A DNA stretch of 64,000 bases from Eubacterium ramulus ATCC 29099 (GTDB lineage: Bacteria > Bacillota > Clostridia > Lachnospirales > Lachnospiraceae), in contig NZ_KI271187.1 of the NCBI RefSeq assembly GCF_000469345.1, positions 1 through 64,000 on the forward strand, given 5' to 3'. This document shows, in pieces, positions 16,350 through 24,608 of the stretch (positions are counted from its first letter, which is position 1; each line of letters starts with the position of its first letter). A program made the translations under genes and the position numbers. The notes under the pieces are model-generated. The model made no database searches. It was not told the DNA's origin and saw only the letters and a list, made by a program, of their open reading frames with translations.

Positions 16350-16508
16350 ATGCAAAGTGGTCGTGGAGATGGTGTTTCAGTTATTATAAAAACACAGGCT
16401 TATGTGGATAAAAATGGAAAAGAATGCAATCCATTAGAAACACCAAATACCCGATTTATCCATTTAAAACGTCCCAAAATCCAATATATTCAGAATACGG
16501 ATAAATAA
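16350..16508 (+). pseudogene. 52-codon frame, probably a gene remnant
   Basis: An open frame directly after the Rpn remnant (4 bases) encodes a peptide containing AYVDKNGKECNPLE and RFIHLKRPKIQYIQ. It has no Shine-Dalgarno site. It reads like the end of a larger element protein rather than a stand-alone gene. The function is not recognised. Confidence 0.35.
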
Positions 16509-16535
16509 TATGAGAGAGATCTTGTAAAACGATTG

Positions 16536-16715
16536 TTGACAGTTTCTCTATCTAATGTTAGGATAAGGTTGTATTCATTTATGTACAATCAATTTGTGCA
16601 ATGAATTTTTATTCTGCATGGTAGCAGAAGAGTTACTTTGGCATAGTCTGCAATAAAATATAGGAATAAGTTTAAGACAAGGTATAGAAAGACAAATACC
16701 TTGTCTTTTTTTGCG
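16536..16715 (+). ncRNA. Leader RNA copy 2: promoter, hairpins and terminator
   Basis: Promoter TTGACA (16536-16541), 17-base spacer, TAGGAT (16559-16564). Hairpin 1: ATTCATT/AATGAAT (16573-16579/16600-16606) with a further paired inner part. Hairpin 2: TTCTGC/GCAGAA (16612-16617/16624-16629). CTTTGG motif at 16636-16641. Hairpin 3 is weak. Terminator: a perfect 12-bp stem AAGACAAGGTAT/ATACCTTGTCTT (16674-16685/16696-16707) and a T-run. The MoxR gene starts 50 bases later. With the two remnants it explains the 419 bases between 16346 and 16764. Confidence 0.65.
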
Positions 16716-16764
16716 TGTAGGAAGGAGGAACATACCTAAAAATTGCAGACAGAAAGGAGAGAAA

Positions 16765-18570
16765 ATGGCAGAGATAAAATTATTTGACACATGGACATTT
16801 CAGGAAGAAATGCCGGAACCATTCAGCCGGTTTTTACAAAAAGAAGGATTACGAAAAACCACTACCATGGTGGAATGTCTTTCCCAGTATAATCAGGGAA
16901 GACAGGCAACACTGCATCCCCCTACATTGAGGGCAATGCTCAATATTGCAGGGATTTATTTGAAACAAATAGAAGGAGCTCTTGGGTTTCAAAAAGGAAA
17001 TTATGATTTGTTAAATTTCTATTGCATGGAATATGTAAAAGGAAAACGACGCTACGCATTGGTTTATAATCCGATCAGTGCAAAGATACGTGGTGTCTGT
17101 AAAACAGAGAAGCAAACATATGCAGCTCTGGATTCCGTTGAAAGAAACATCAGTGATGGAGAGGAGCTTTTGGCAATGCTTATTTATGTCAGTCTGGAAA
17201 AGAAAGAAGCATTATATAACCTGGAGTTTGCTCAGAATTTTATTTTATTCATGCAGCAGATGAAAGAAGGATGGAAAAATGCAAAACTTGCATTAAAAGC
17301 AGCTTTTCTTTGTTGTGATAACCTGTACCGGAGAGTCGAAAATGTACAGGATTTCAGCAATGAAGGAATTCCGTTGGAGAAAAGCCAGCTTGGAAAGAAT
17401 GGTATGGAACAACTTTCCACACTTGCAATCGAAAGTGAACTGTATGCACCAAACGATGCGATAAAAGGTACATTTCGGATTTTTGGAGAAACGAAGAAAG
17501 TAAGAGAATGGACGTTAAAAGAATTACAGAAAATTTACAGACAGCACTGGCAGGTTTCTAAAGATTATCAAGACCGTATTCCACGGCTTCCAGAGGATAT
17601 GAAAGTTGGGGAATATGCGCAGGATATCCTTTCTGCAATTGTAGAGTCTCCTTTCCGGAAATTTATGATCACCGGAAATGCAGGAACAGGAAAGACAACA
17701 GACGCACAGATGATTGCCCAGATTTTAGGAGTGCCTTATTTTGCTTTGAACTGTGGACCGGAAACCGATGAAAGTACACTGGTGGCAGGGATTTATCCAA
17801 ATTTCAGGAAAAAGACCGAAGATAGCATGAAGTTTCCTTCTTTACAGGAATTTGTTACAGATCCGATGCAGGTATTAGAAGAAGTAGCCCATACAAGAAA
17901 AGAAGGGATTACCAAAAGCGAAGCCTTTCGGGAACTGTTAGATGCAGTGTATCAGTCCGGTTACCAGAAAGCAAAAAATGAAGGGGATTTTGTAATGCAG
18001 GAATCGGAAATCATAAAAGGCTGCCGAATGCCTTCAGTGATTGAAATTATGGAGGCTTCCCTTATTGTAGAGCCGGGGACACTTGGAAAACTTAACCGGT
18101 TATTAGATGACTCCAGGAAACTGGACCTTCTGTACGGGGAAGTCGTAGAACGACATCCAAATGCAATTATCATCATCACTACCAATCTGAATTATGTTGC
18201 AAATAGGGAATTTGATTTTTCCGTGGTATCCAGAATGAATAAGGTACAGCATCGCAAAGATTTAACAGAACAGCAGTTGGCAGAACGTGCAATGTTTCGG
18301 ACAGGCTGCAAAGATATGGAAGTTTTAAAACAGATGGCAAAGGTAATGAAACGACTGGATGCAGTCGTAAAAGAAGAATTTGGAAAAGCCGGACTTTGCG
18401 GCTACCGGGAATATGAAAACTGGGTATATGAATATATGCGCACCCAAAATCTTGTAAAGGCTGCAGAAGATACGGTATTATCCAAGCTTGCATCCGATGA
18501 AGAAGATAGGGATATGCTCCGGCAGGTATGTATGGAGATTTATGTAGAGCAAGGGAAGGGATCTGTATGA
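16765..18570 (+). CDS. MoxR-type AAA+ ATPase
   Basis: 601 aa. The N-terminal 280 residues are not recognised; the AAA+ domain follows with Walker A GNAGTGKTT from residue 304 and sensor-1-like AIIIITTNLNYV. MoxR ATPases remodel partner proteins together with VWA-domain proteins. The VWA gene overlaps this stop codon (ATGA). The ATG at 16765 has AAAGGAGA just upstream; a TTG at 16711 would begin inside the terminator and is rejected. It is the first gene of the operon behind leader copy 2. Confidence 0.8.
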   Translation: MAEIKLFDTWTFQEEMPEPFSRFLQKEGLRKTTTMVECLSQYNQGRQATLHPPTLRAMLNIAGIYLKQIEGALGFQKGNYDLLNFYCMEYVKGKRRYALVYNPISAKIRGVCKTEKQTYAALDSVERNISDGEELLAMLIYVSLEKKEALYNLEFAQNFILFMQQMKEGWKNAKLALKAAFLCCDNLYRRVENVQDFSNEGIPLEKSQLGKNGMEQLSTLAIESELYAPNDAIKGTFRIFGETKKVREWTLKELQKIYRQHWQVSKDYQDRIPRLPEDMKVGEYAQDILSAIVESPFRKFMITGNAGTGKTTDAQMIAQILGVPYFALNCGPETDESTLVAGIYPNFRKKTEDSMKFPSLQEFVTDPMQVLEEVAHTRKEGITKSEAFRELLDAVYQSGYQKAKNEGDFVMQESEIIKGCRMPSVIEIMEASLIVEPGTLGKLNRLLDDSRKLDLLYGEVVERHPNAIIIITTNLNYVANREFDFSVVSRMNKVQHRKDLTEQQLAERAMFRTGCKDMEVLKQMAKVMKRLDAVVKEEFGKAGLCGYREYENWVYEYMRTQNLVKAAEDTVLSKLASDEEDRDMLRQVCMEIYVEQGKGSV

Positions 18571-20651
18571 GAAGTAAAGAAATAGGAAATAGCAGCCAGA
18601 CAGAGAAGCGCTTGCTGCGGGATATGGAAGTATTTTCTTCTCCTCAGTTTTTAAGGTTAGTGCAACGGATTGGAAAAGAAATTACAGATAAGCATGATGC
18701 ACAGATCCGGTTTTATTCCGATGCAACGGATCACAGGGCCGGTTATTTTGAGGGGCGCTATATTTATATCAATACCATGAATATGCTTACACAAAGTTTT
18801 CCGACTTTGGATTTGAGAAGCAAAAGCCTGATAGGCGTGGAAGGACATGAATGCGGACATCAGAATTACAGCAGTATCTATCTGAGACGGAAATATATAG
18901 ATGGAATTGCAAGTGGGATTTTATATCCAGCCTGGCCGCTGCCGGAGACGGAGCGAGAAACTGGATTTTTACAAAGTATGAAAGAGGGTTTTCAAAAGAA
19001 AGATGCGGTTCTATTAGGACTCTATCTGCAAACAGCCGGAAGGCTGCATGGATATCTGGAAGATGCCTTTATCGAAGAACAGATGTGCAGAAGGTTTCCA
19101 GGAAGTATCCGGCAGGGGATTTTGCAGAACCGTAAAAGGAATATGGAGCAGATTTCTAGTCTGAAAAGCCAGATTGTACAGAAGAAATCAAAGCTGAAGA
19201 TTATGTTACTTCTGTTGGTGCAATATATGTTTACCCATAAGGTCAACACATGGGACGGAGAAGTTGCAGAATATATGGAACTGCTTAGAAACTGTATTCC
19301 GGTTCTTTTGAAAACGACTGTTGATATGGGGGAAAGCGCAAGGTATCTTGCAACAAACCAGATTTTATTGAAGTTGTGGCCTTTGCTTTTAGAAGAAGCG
19401 GAAGGTATGGAAAGAAAAATAAAATCGACAGGAGAAAACAAAGAGAGCGTATTGAAACAGGCTTTTGATGAGTGGAAAAAAGATCTGCCACAATACTCGG
19501 AAGAACCTTTCTGCAGGGAAATCCGCATGGAGCGAAAGGAAGCTTCGGATGTTCTTTGGAATGGAGGAGAACTGAAACGTACTTTTTCAGAAGAAATGCA
19601 ATCCATTCAAATGGAAAGAGAAAGTGTAGTAAAAGAGAAGGAAAGGCTGACAGAAGGAAAGACAGAGCCTTTGCTTTCTGAATTGGAGCAAGAAACTGTA
19701 AAGACAATTGATATTGGAAGAGAACTGCACAATATTTGTCTGGAATTAAAAAGAGAAGCAAGGGAAAAGGGATATGAGGAATGGATGCGGGAGCGTTTGA
19801 AAGAGATTTTAGAAAATACGGAGTTTACACCTGTGAACCGGGAAATTAAAAAGCGTGTTTTCCGAAAAGAAGTCATTTCACAAACCGCATATCAAAAATA
19901 TAGAATTTTTCAACCGCAGATAAAACATACTTTAATGAAAATGAAGCAGGATTTACTACCGGTTTTAAAAAGGAAGAAAACCCATATTTTACGTTACCAG
20001 TATATAGGAAAAAGATTGGATATGGCACATCTTTGGAATCCTGAAAAAAGAATTTTTCAGACCAAAATTCCTTCTCAAAACATGGATACAGCGATTGGAT
20101 TTTTATTGGATCAGTCTGGTTCCATTGACAGGAAACGGTGGGAAACCTCTGTGCTGACAGCCCTTTGTGTGGTGGAATTTGCACAGGTATTTGGGATACC
20201 GGTATGTGTGAACGGACACTGCACAGGGAGAGAGCATATAGGCAGGAAACGAGAGGAAATTGTGTGTTTGCATTCCTATTTAGAGTTTGGTGAGAAAGAG
20301 GAAGGCAAGTACCGGATTTTGGATATGGAGACAGGCGGAGCCAACAGAGATGGGGCGGCTCTTCTTTACATGGCAGAAAAAATGGTAAAAAGAAAGGAAA
20401 AGATGAAAATCCTGATTTTTTTCTGTGATGGACTTCCAAATGCACAAGGCTATGGCGGAAAAGTAGCAAGGGAAGATTTACAGAAGGTACAAAGGCAGCT
20501 GAAGCAGAAACAGATTACTTTGTTTGTGGCAGCGATTGGAAGGGATCAGGAGGATATTCAAAATATTTACGGGAATGCCTGTATCAATGCGGAGAATCTG
20601 GAACAGCTTCCGCATCAGATTGTAAAGAAACTTTTAGAATACATGGGATAG
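18567..20651 (+). CDS. VWA-domain protein with N-terminal HExxH motif
   Basis: 694 aa. HECGH at residues 94-98, within GVEGHECGHQNY, fits a zinc-peptidase HExxH motif. A long charged, probably coiled region (about 330-430) follows, then a C-terminal von Willebrand A domain with the MIDAS DQSGS (515-519) and further GGANRDGAA and IFFCDGLPNA segments. It resembles CobT/NorD-like partners of MoxR ATPases. The sequence suggests a metallopeptidase or metal-binding adaptor driven by the AAA+ protein encoded just before it. Protease activity is inference from one motif. Confidence 0.7.
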   Translation: MRSKEIGNSSQTEKRLLRDMEVFSSPQFLRLVQRIGKEITDKHDAQIRFYSDATDHRAGYFEGRYIYINTMNMLTQSFPTLDLRSKSLIGVEGHECGHQNYSSIYLRRKYIDGIASGILYPAWPLPETERETGFLQSMKEGFQKKDAVLLGLYLQTAGRLHGYLEDAFIEEQMCRRFPGSIRQGILQNRKRNMEQISSLKSQIVQKKSKLKIMLLLLVQYMFTHKVNTWDGEVAEYMELLRNCIPVLLKTTVDMGESARYLATNQILLKLWPLLLEEAEGMERKIKSTGENKESVLKQAFDEWKKDLPQYSEEPFCREIRMERKEASDVLWNGGELKRTFSEEMQSIQMERESVVKEKERLTEGKTEPLLSELEQETVKTIDIGRELHNICLELKREAREKGYEEWMRERLKEILENTEFTPVNREIKKRVFRKEVISQTAYQKYRIFQPQIKHTLMKMKQDLLPVLKRKKTHILRYQYIGKRLDMAHLWNPEKRIFQTKIPSQNMDTAIGFLLDQSGSIDRKRWETSVLTALCVVEFAQVFGIPVCVNGHCTGREHIGRKREEIVCLHSYLEFGEKEEGKYRILDMETGGANRDGAALLYMAEKMVKRKEKMKILIFFCDGLPNAQGYGGKVAREDLQKVQRQLKQKQITLFVAAIGRDQEDIQNIYGNACINAENLEQLPHQIVKKLLEYMG

Positions 20652-20673
20652 AGAAACAGGACAAGGGACTTTT

Positions 20674-20697
20674 TCAGGTCTCTTTTTTGATTGGAGG
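20674..20697 (+). terminator. Terminator-like hairpin inside the MoxR operon
   Basis: AGGGAC pairs with GTCTCT (one G-U), an 8-base loop, then six T. It lies only 23 bases after the VWA gene stop and just before the RBS of the next gene, so downstream genes need read-through. Confidence 0.55.
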
Positions 20698-20701
20698 AAT
20701 T

Positions 20702-21118
20702 ATGGAGCAGAAAAAAGAATGGATTGAGGATTTCTGGCGTACAGGGTATGCAATCCGTCTGGGAAAAGACCAGTATTTTCAGGAAATCAGAAACAAACGT
20801 ATTGTAACCGCAAAAATTTGGAAAGCCGCTTTCTTTCAAAGCTTAAGAGAAGCTGAGATATTTGCTCAAAAACATCTTTGGTATACGGGAATGGATCCGC
20901 AGATTTGCTACCGTGCTTGGGTACTGGTATCTATTGAAAGTGAAGAAGAACAGGAGTTGTTTTGGAATGGAAAGCAGTTTGTCCCGGAACTTGGGAAGGC
21001 AAAACTTTTTTCCAGTTCGCAGGAAATGCAGACTTATGTAAAACGTTTGGGACTATCCAGACAGACTTATCCGGAATTATTGCCGGTAGAGAAAAAACAG
21101 ATGAAAAATGCAGCGTAA
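20702..21118 (+). CDS. Element protein, unknown
   Basis: 138 aa, start ATG 20702 preceded by TTGGAGGA. Aromatic-rich and basic, with no membrane segment or known motif (WIEDFWRTGYAIRLGKDQYF near the N-terminus). It is in the MoxR/VWA operon and is probably co-inherited with it. Confidence 0.6.
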   Translation: MEQKKEWIEDFWRTGYAIRLGKDQYFQEIRNKRIVTAKIWKAAFFQSLREAEIFAQKHLWYTGMDPQICYRAWVLVSIESEEEQELFWNGKQFVPELGKAKLFSSSQEMQTYVKRLGLSRQTYPELLPVEKKQMKNAA

Positions 21119-21130
21119 GGAGGAAACAGG

Positions 21131-22384
21131 ATGGAAATTAAAAATTTAGCACAATTAAAACGGGTTATACAAGAGAAAAGAGAATTTATTATCAGAGTAC
21201 ACCGACAGGAAAAATTTTTAGGACAGAAGAGAATACCTAACGTGGTACAAAGTAATGGATTTTATTCTGTCATATCCGGACAGCCGGAGCATGAGGTCAG
21301 TTGTGCAAATCATGGAAAAGGAAGCTGGATTGATTTTGGGAAAGCAACTCAGTGGGAATTTCAGGAGGAGACATGCAGTATGTATTTGCCAGAAATGGAG
21401 CATATACCTGAAAACCTGATTTGGACGATTGAATTTTGCAAGGATAAAAAGAATATCCCACAAAAACTTTCCTGCTCCATTCTCTGTAATGCTTATTATC
21501 ATGGGGAATTATTGCTGCCAGAAGCAATAAAAACCTTCCCGGAGGCACTGGAATACGCGAAGGACCATTTAGATGAAATTCCATTAGGAGAAATGAATTA
21601 TATCGAAAACAGTGATGTACTCGATCAGGAGAATTGTGAGCTGGTAGCTGCCGATTCGGAAGAAATTCCAGAAGACAGCAGCAAAGAAAACGGTTTGAAA
21701 AGTTCCAAAGAGGAATGGTGGAGGATCATTGAAGGAATAAAAGAACATGAAAGTAGACTGGCAGAACAGGGAAGGACAGAAGATGCAGAAAAGATTGCCA
21801 GAGGTATGGACTTTTTCTATCCAAATGATGTTGTAACGGAGATTTTAAAAGATGGAGATGGAAGAATTTCTGGGATAAAAAGAGGAGAAATTTCTTTATC
21901 AGATGACGATTATTATTTAGCAGATACCCAGGAACCTTATTCCTTCCGTCAAGTTACTTGGGAGGATATTCTTGGAATAATGGAGGAATATTCCAAGAAT
22001 GGTTATCTGCCTCCCATCTTTTCAAAGGGAACGGTTATCTGGCTTTCAGAAGAATATGAGAGCGATTCCAAAACATCAAGATTTTACTATCCGATGCAGC
22101 TGCCACCATGGAAAAGTCTGCAAATGATCCGAAAGTTGGATTGCTGGTATGCAGATACCGATTTGGATCGTAGGGAATATGCAGAAGAATATCAAAGGAT
22201 TGTATCTGGAATTTTGCATGGTCTTGTGATTTTAAACCCGAAAAAACTCGCATTAGAAGAGGTGATTAAAGAATGGGAAGTGAATTTTACAGAACCCGAA
22301 AAAAGTGGGTATCGAGCAGCCTTTGATGAAATTCGTAAAGGTAAAATCCCAATTGTTCGGGACTGTAATTACATAACAGATTAA
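21131..22384 (+). CDS. Element protein, unknown
   Basis: 417 aa, RBS AAGGAGGAA at 21118-21126. It is soluble, acidic in its middle part and has no recognised motif. The N-terminal 90 residues alternate hydrophobic strands (REFIIRVHRQEKFLGQK); the C-terminal part is helical. It belongs to the operon of the MoxR ATPase and VWA protein and may be an adaptor or substrate. Confidence 0.6.
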   Translation: MEIKNLAQLKRVIQEKREFIIRVHRQEKFLGQKRIPNVVQSNGFYSVISGQPEHEVSCANHGKGSWIDFGKATQWEFQEETCSMYLPEMEHIPENLIWTIEFCKDKKNIPQKLSCSILCNAYYHGELLLPEAIKTFPEALEYAKDHLDEIPLGEMNYIENSDVLDQENCELVAADSEEIPEDSSKENGLKSSKEEWWRIIEGIKEHESRLAEQGRTEDAEKIARGMDFFYPNDVVTEILKDGDGRISGIKRGEISLSDDDYYLADTQEPYSFRQVTWEDILGIMEEYSKNGYLPPIFSKGTVIWLSEEYESDSKTSRFYYPMQLPPWKSLQMIRKLDCWYADTDLDRREYAEEYQRIVSGILHGLVILNPKKLALEEVIKEWEVNFTEPEKSGYRAAFDEIRKGKIPIVRDCNYITD

Positions 22385-22401
22385 CCACAAAAGAAAGAAA
22401 T

Positions 22402-22426
22402 AAAGGGCTGTGCAAGACAGCCCTTT
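22402..22426 (+). terminator. Terminator-like hairpin inside the MoxR operon
   Basis: A perfect 10-bp stem AAAGGGCTGT/ACAGCCCTTT with a 5-base loop, ending in TTT. The next gene's RBS follows at once. The short T-run means it may instead protect or process the transcript. Confidence 0.5.
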
Positions 22427-22442
22427 CCAGAAAGGAGAACAA

Positions 22443-24608
22443 ATGGATATATTAAAAGAAAAAATAGATGCAAACAGTTTTCAGACTATGAAGCATATCA
22501 TTTTCCTTACCTCAACAAAGAATGATAAGATACGGTATTTTGAAAAAGAAGAGGCAGATAAACGTTTTCTTCCAATAGGGAAAGAACAAAAGGAGGAAGA
22601 CGCTTATACCTTTCAGTATCCGGGTGAGATGCTGGAGAGGTATGAAGAAAAGATAGGGGATACTGTTCAAATCCGCAGGGCACTGGCATTTGCCCTTGTA
22701 ACTATGTCTGATTTTCATGAAGCACAAATGTATGTGGGAACACAATATGAAAACTTTCTGAAACGGATAGAACGAGAAGCGAAAACCGATATTTATCTGG
22801 CAGGGGCTATGTGTTTTTTAACTCCGTCTGAAAAGAAACAAAAGTTTTATTATGAACGGATTAAAAGTTATTCATACAAAGAACTTGCAGAATGTATGTG
22901 TATCCTGTTTTTATTCAAAGGGAAAAAAGAAATCTGGGAAATGCTAAAAGAAAATGTATGCTCTTTCTTTGAAAATGAAAGAGCAGTAAATATCTTCCAA
23001 AATGCTGAAATGTATATCTGGTTTTTCAGAACTTATGAAAAGGAAATTAAAAAAGAAAGAAAACAGATATTTTCGAGATTAAAACTTTTGGTGAAGATGC
23101 AGCATACCTACGTAAAAGAACGTTCAGATCTATTTCAGCAGATGCGAAAGGCAGGTTACCAAAAAGAAGAAATTTTTTATTTAAACCTGCGGATGCTGCA
23201 GGCTGCAAAGGAAGACAAGTTAGAAACAGTAAGCCAGATAACATGGGAGCGTGCTTCAGAAAGTTTTTGCATTTTTATATGTAACCAGGAAAAGGAATAT
23301 TCGGAGGAGCTTTATCAGCTTTGCAGAGAACTAATACAAAAGCATCGTTCTTATGAAATCAAAATCGGCGGATATGATGGGATTTTAGGCGCCATGAAAT
23401 GTCAGGTAACTGTTAAAAATTCCAAGATATATGCACTGCTTCATACTTATGCAGGAGAGCGACAGGCAAATCCTAGCTGGTTTTTTATTCCATCATGTAA
23501 AACACAGGCAAAGAAAATCTTTTCCCTGTTGGGGAAAAAGGATTTTGATAAAAAAATACGGGAGACTTTATATAATCAGTCTTTTACGGAACAGGAACTT
23601 CAGGAGTATCTGAAGATTTATCAGGAATTGACAGATGTAGATTATATTCAACAGATGCTGCAAGAAGAGAATTATCAAAATCATAAAATTTTTGAAACAT
23701 TTGCAGAAAAGAATTTCTTAGATCCCCGACAGATTATAAAAGAATTGCTTACAAAGGGAGAAGGAAAAGCGATTTCTGAATGGGAAGAACCGGAAAAAAA
23801 GAAGTATGGCTATATTCTTTCCTATATCGAAGATTTGGATACGGATTTAAAATTTCAGACTGCAAAACTTCTTTTGGATAACCGATCCATGGAAGAAATC
23901 AGAAAAGAAGGAAAACGGAATTTCTTATGGAAGAGTGTCGGAATTCAGGAATTTTATTACAGACGGGAATATGATAAGATGAATTTTTTGAAACTTCATT
24001 TGCAACCAAACCAGGTCCTGCAGTTGTTTTTCTGGATAGAAGAATCTGTTTATCGGTTTCAGCCACAAAAATATTTTGCTTTTCTTTTAAAAGTCTTGGA
24101 AAAAGAGGAAAATCTTATTTGGCTTCCGAAAGAACAGGCACAGGAATTTTGGAAAAAACTAATGGAGCTTGGGATAGAAGAAGCTGGAAGTAAGAAATTT
24201 AGAATGCTATACATGGAGAAAGAGGAACGGGAGAAGTTTTATAAAGAACAGGAAGAAGCCGCAAAACAGAAAAAAGTGGCTGAACTGGAAAAGCAGACAA
24301 AAGAAGCATACCAGCATTTTTGGAAACTGCAGCAGGAGAAAACAGCAGAAGAGATTTTTTGGAAAATCGATTCACTTTTCTATTCTTATCAAAAAGAAGC
24401 CTATATAAAAGCAACGGTTCAGTTCCTAAAAAAATATTTAGAAAAAGTGGGGTGGAAATTACCAAAAGCAGCAATTTGGGAATATTTAAAACTGCTATTA
24501 AACTTAGGGAAAAAAGAAGGGATAGAGATTGCAACTATAAAAGAGTGGTTGATAAAAACGGAGGTAGAAGATGCTTACGACGGTGAAGGAACACATGGAA
24601 ATTATTAA
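22443..24608 (+). CDS. Large helical protein of the MoxR/VWA module
   Basis: 721 aa, start ATG 22443 with AAAGGAGA upstream. Rich in Lys, Glu, Phe and Tyr, apparently all-helical with repeated E/K heptad-like stretches, including a strongly charged segment (EEREKFYKEQEEAAKQKK). There are no catalytic motifs that I recognise. The next large protein gene overlaps its end by 38 bases. Such paired helical scaffolds beside MoxR-VWA genes could be the target-binding part of the complex; this is inference. Confidence 0.6.
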   Translation: MDILKEKIDANSFQTMKHIIFLTSTKNDKIRYFEKEEADKRFLPIGKEQKEEDAYTFQYPGEMLERYEEKIGDTVQIRRALAFALVTMSDFHEAQMYVGTQYENFLKRIEREAKTDIYLAGAMCFLTPSEKKQKFYYERIKSYSYKELAECMCILFLFKGKKEIWEMLKENVCSFFENERAVNIFQNAEMYIWFFRTYEKEIKKERKQIFSRLKLLVKMQHTYVKERSDLFQQMRKAGYQKEEIFYLNLRMLQAAKEDKLETVSQITWERASESFCIFICNQEKEYSEELYQLCRELIQKHRSYEIKIGGYDGILGAMKCQVTVKNSKIYALLHTYAGERQANPSWFFIPSCKTQAKKIFSLLGKKDFDKKIRETLYNQSFTEQELQEYLKIYQELTDVDYIQQMLQEENYQNHKIFETFAEKNFLDPRQIIKELLTKGEGKAISEWEEPEKKKYGYILSYIEDLDTDLKFQTAKLLLDNRSMEEIRKEGKRNFLWKSVGIQEFYYRREYDKMNFLKLHLQPNQVLQLFFWIEESVYRFQPQKYFAFLLKVLEKEENLIWLPKEQAQEFWKKLMELGIEEAGSKKFRMLYMEKEEREKFYKEQEEAAKQKKVAELEKQTKEAYQHFWKLQQEKTAEEIFWKIDSLFYSYQKEAYIKATVQFLKKYLEKVGWKLPKAAIWEYLKLLLNLGKKEGIEIATIKEWLIKTEVEDAYDGEGTHGNY

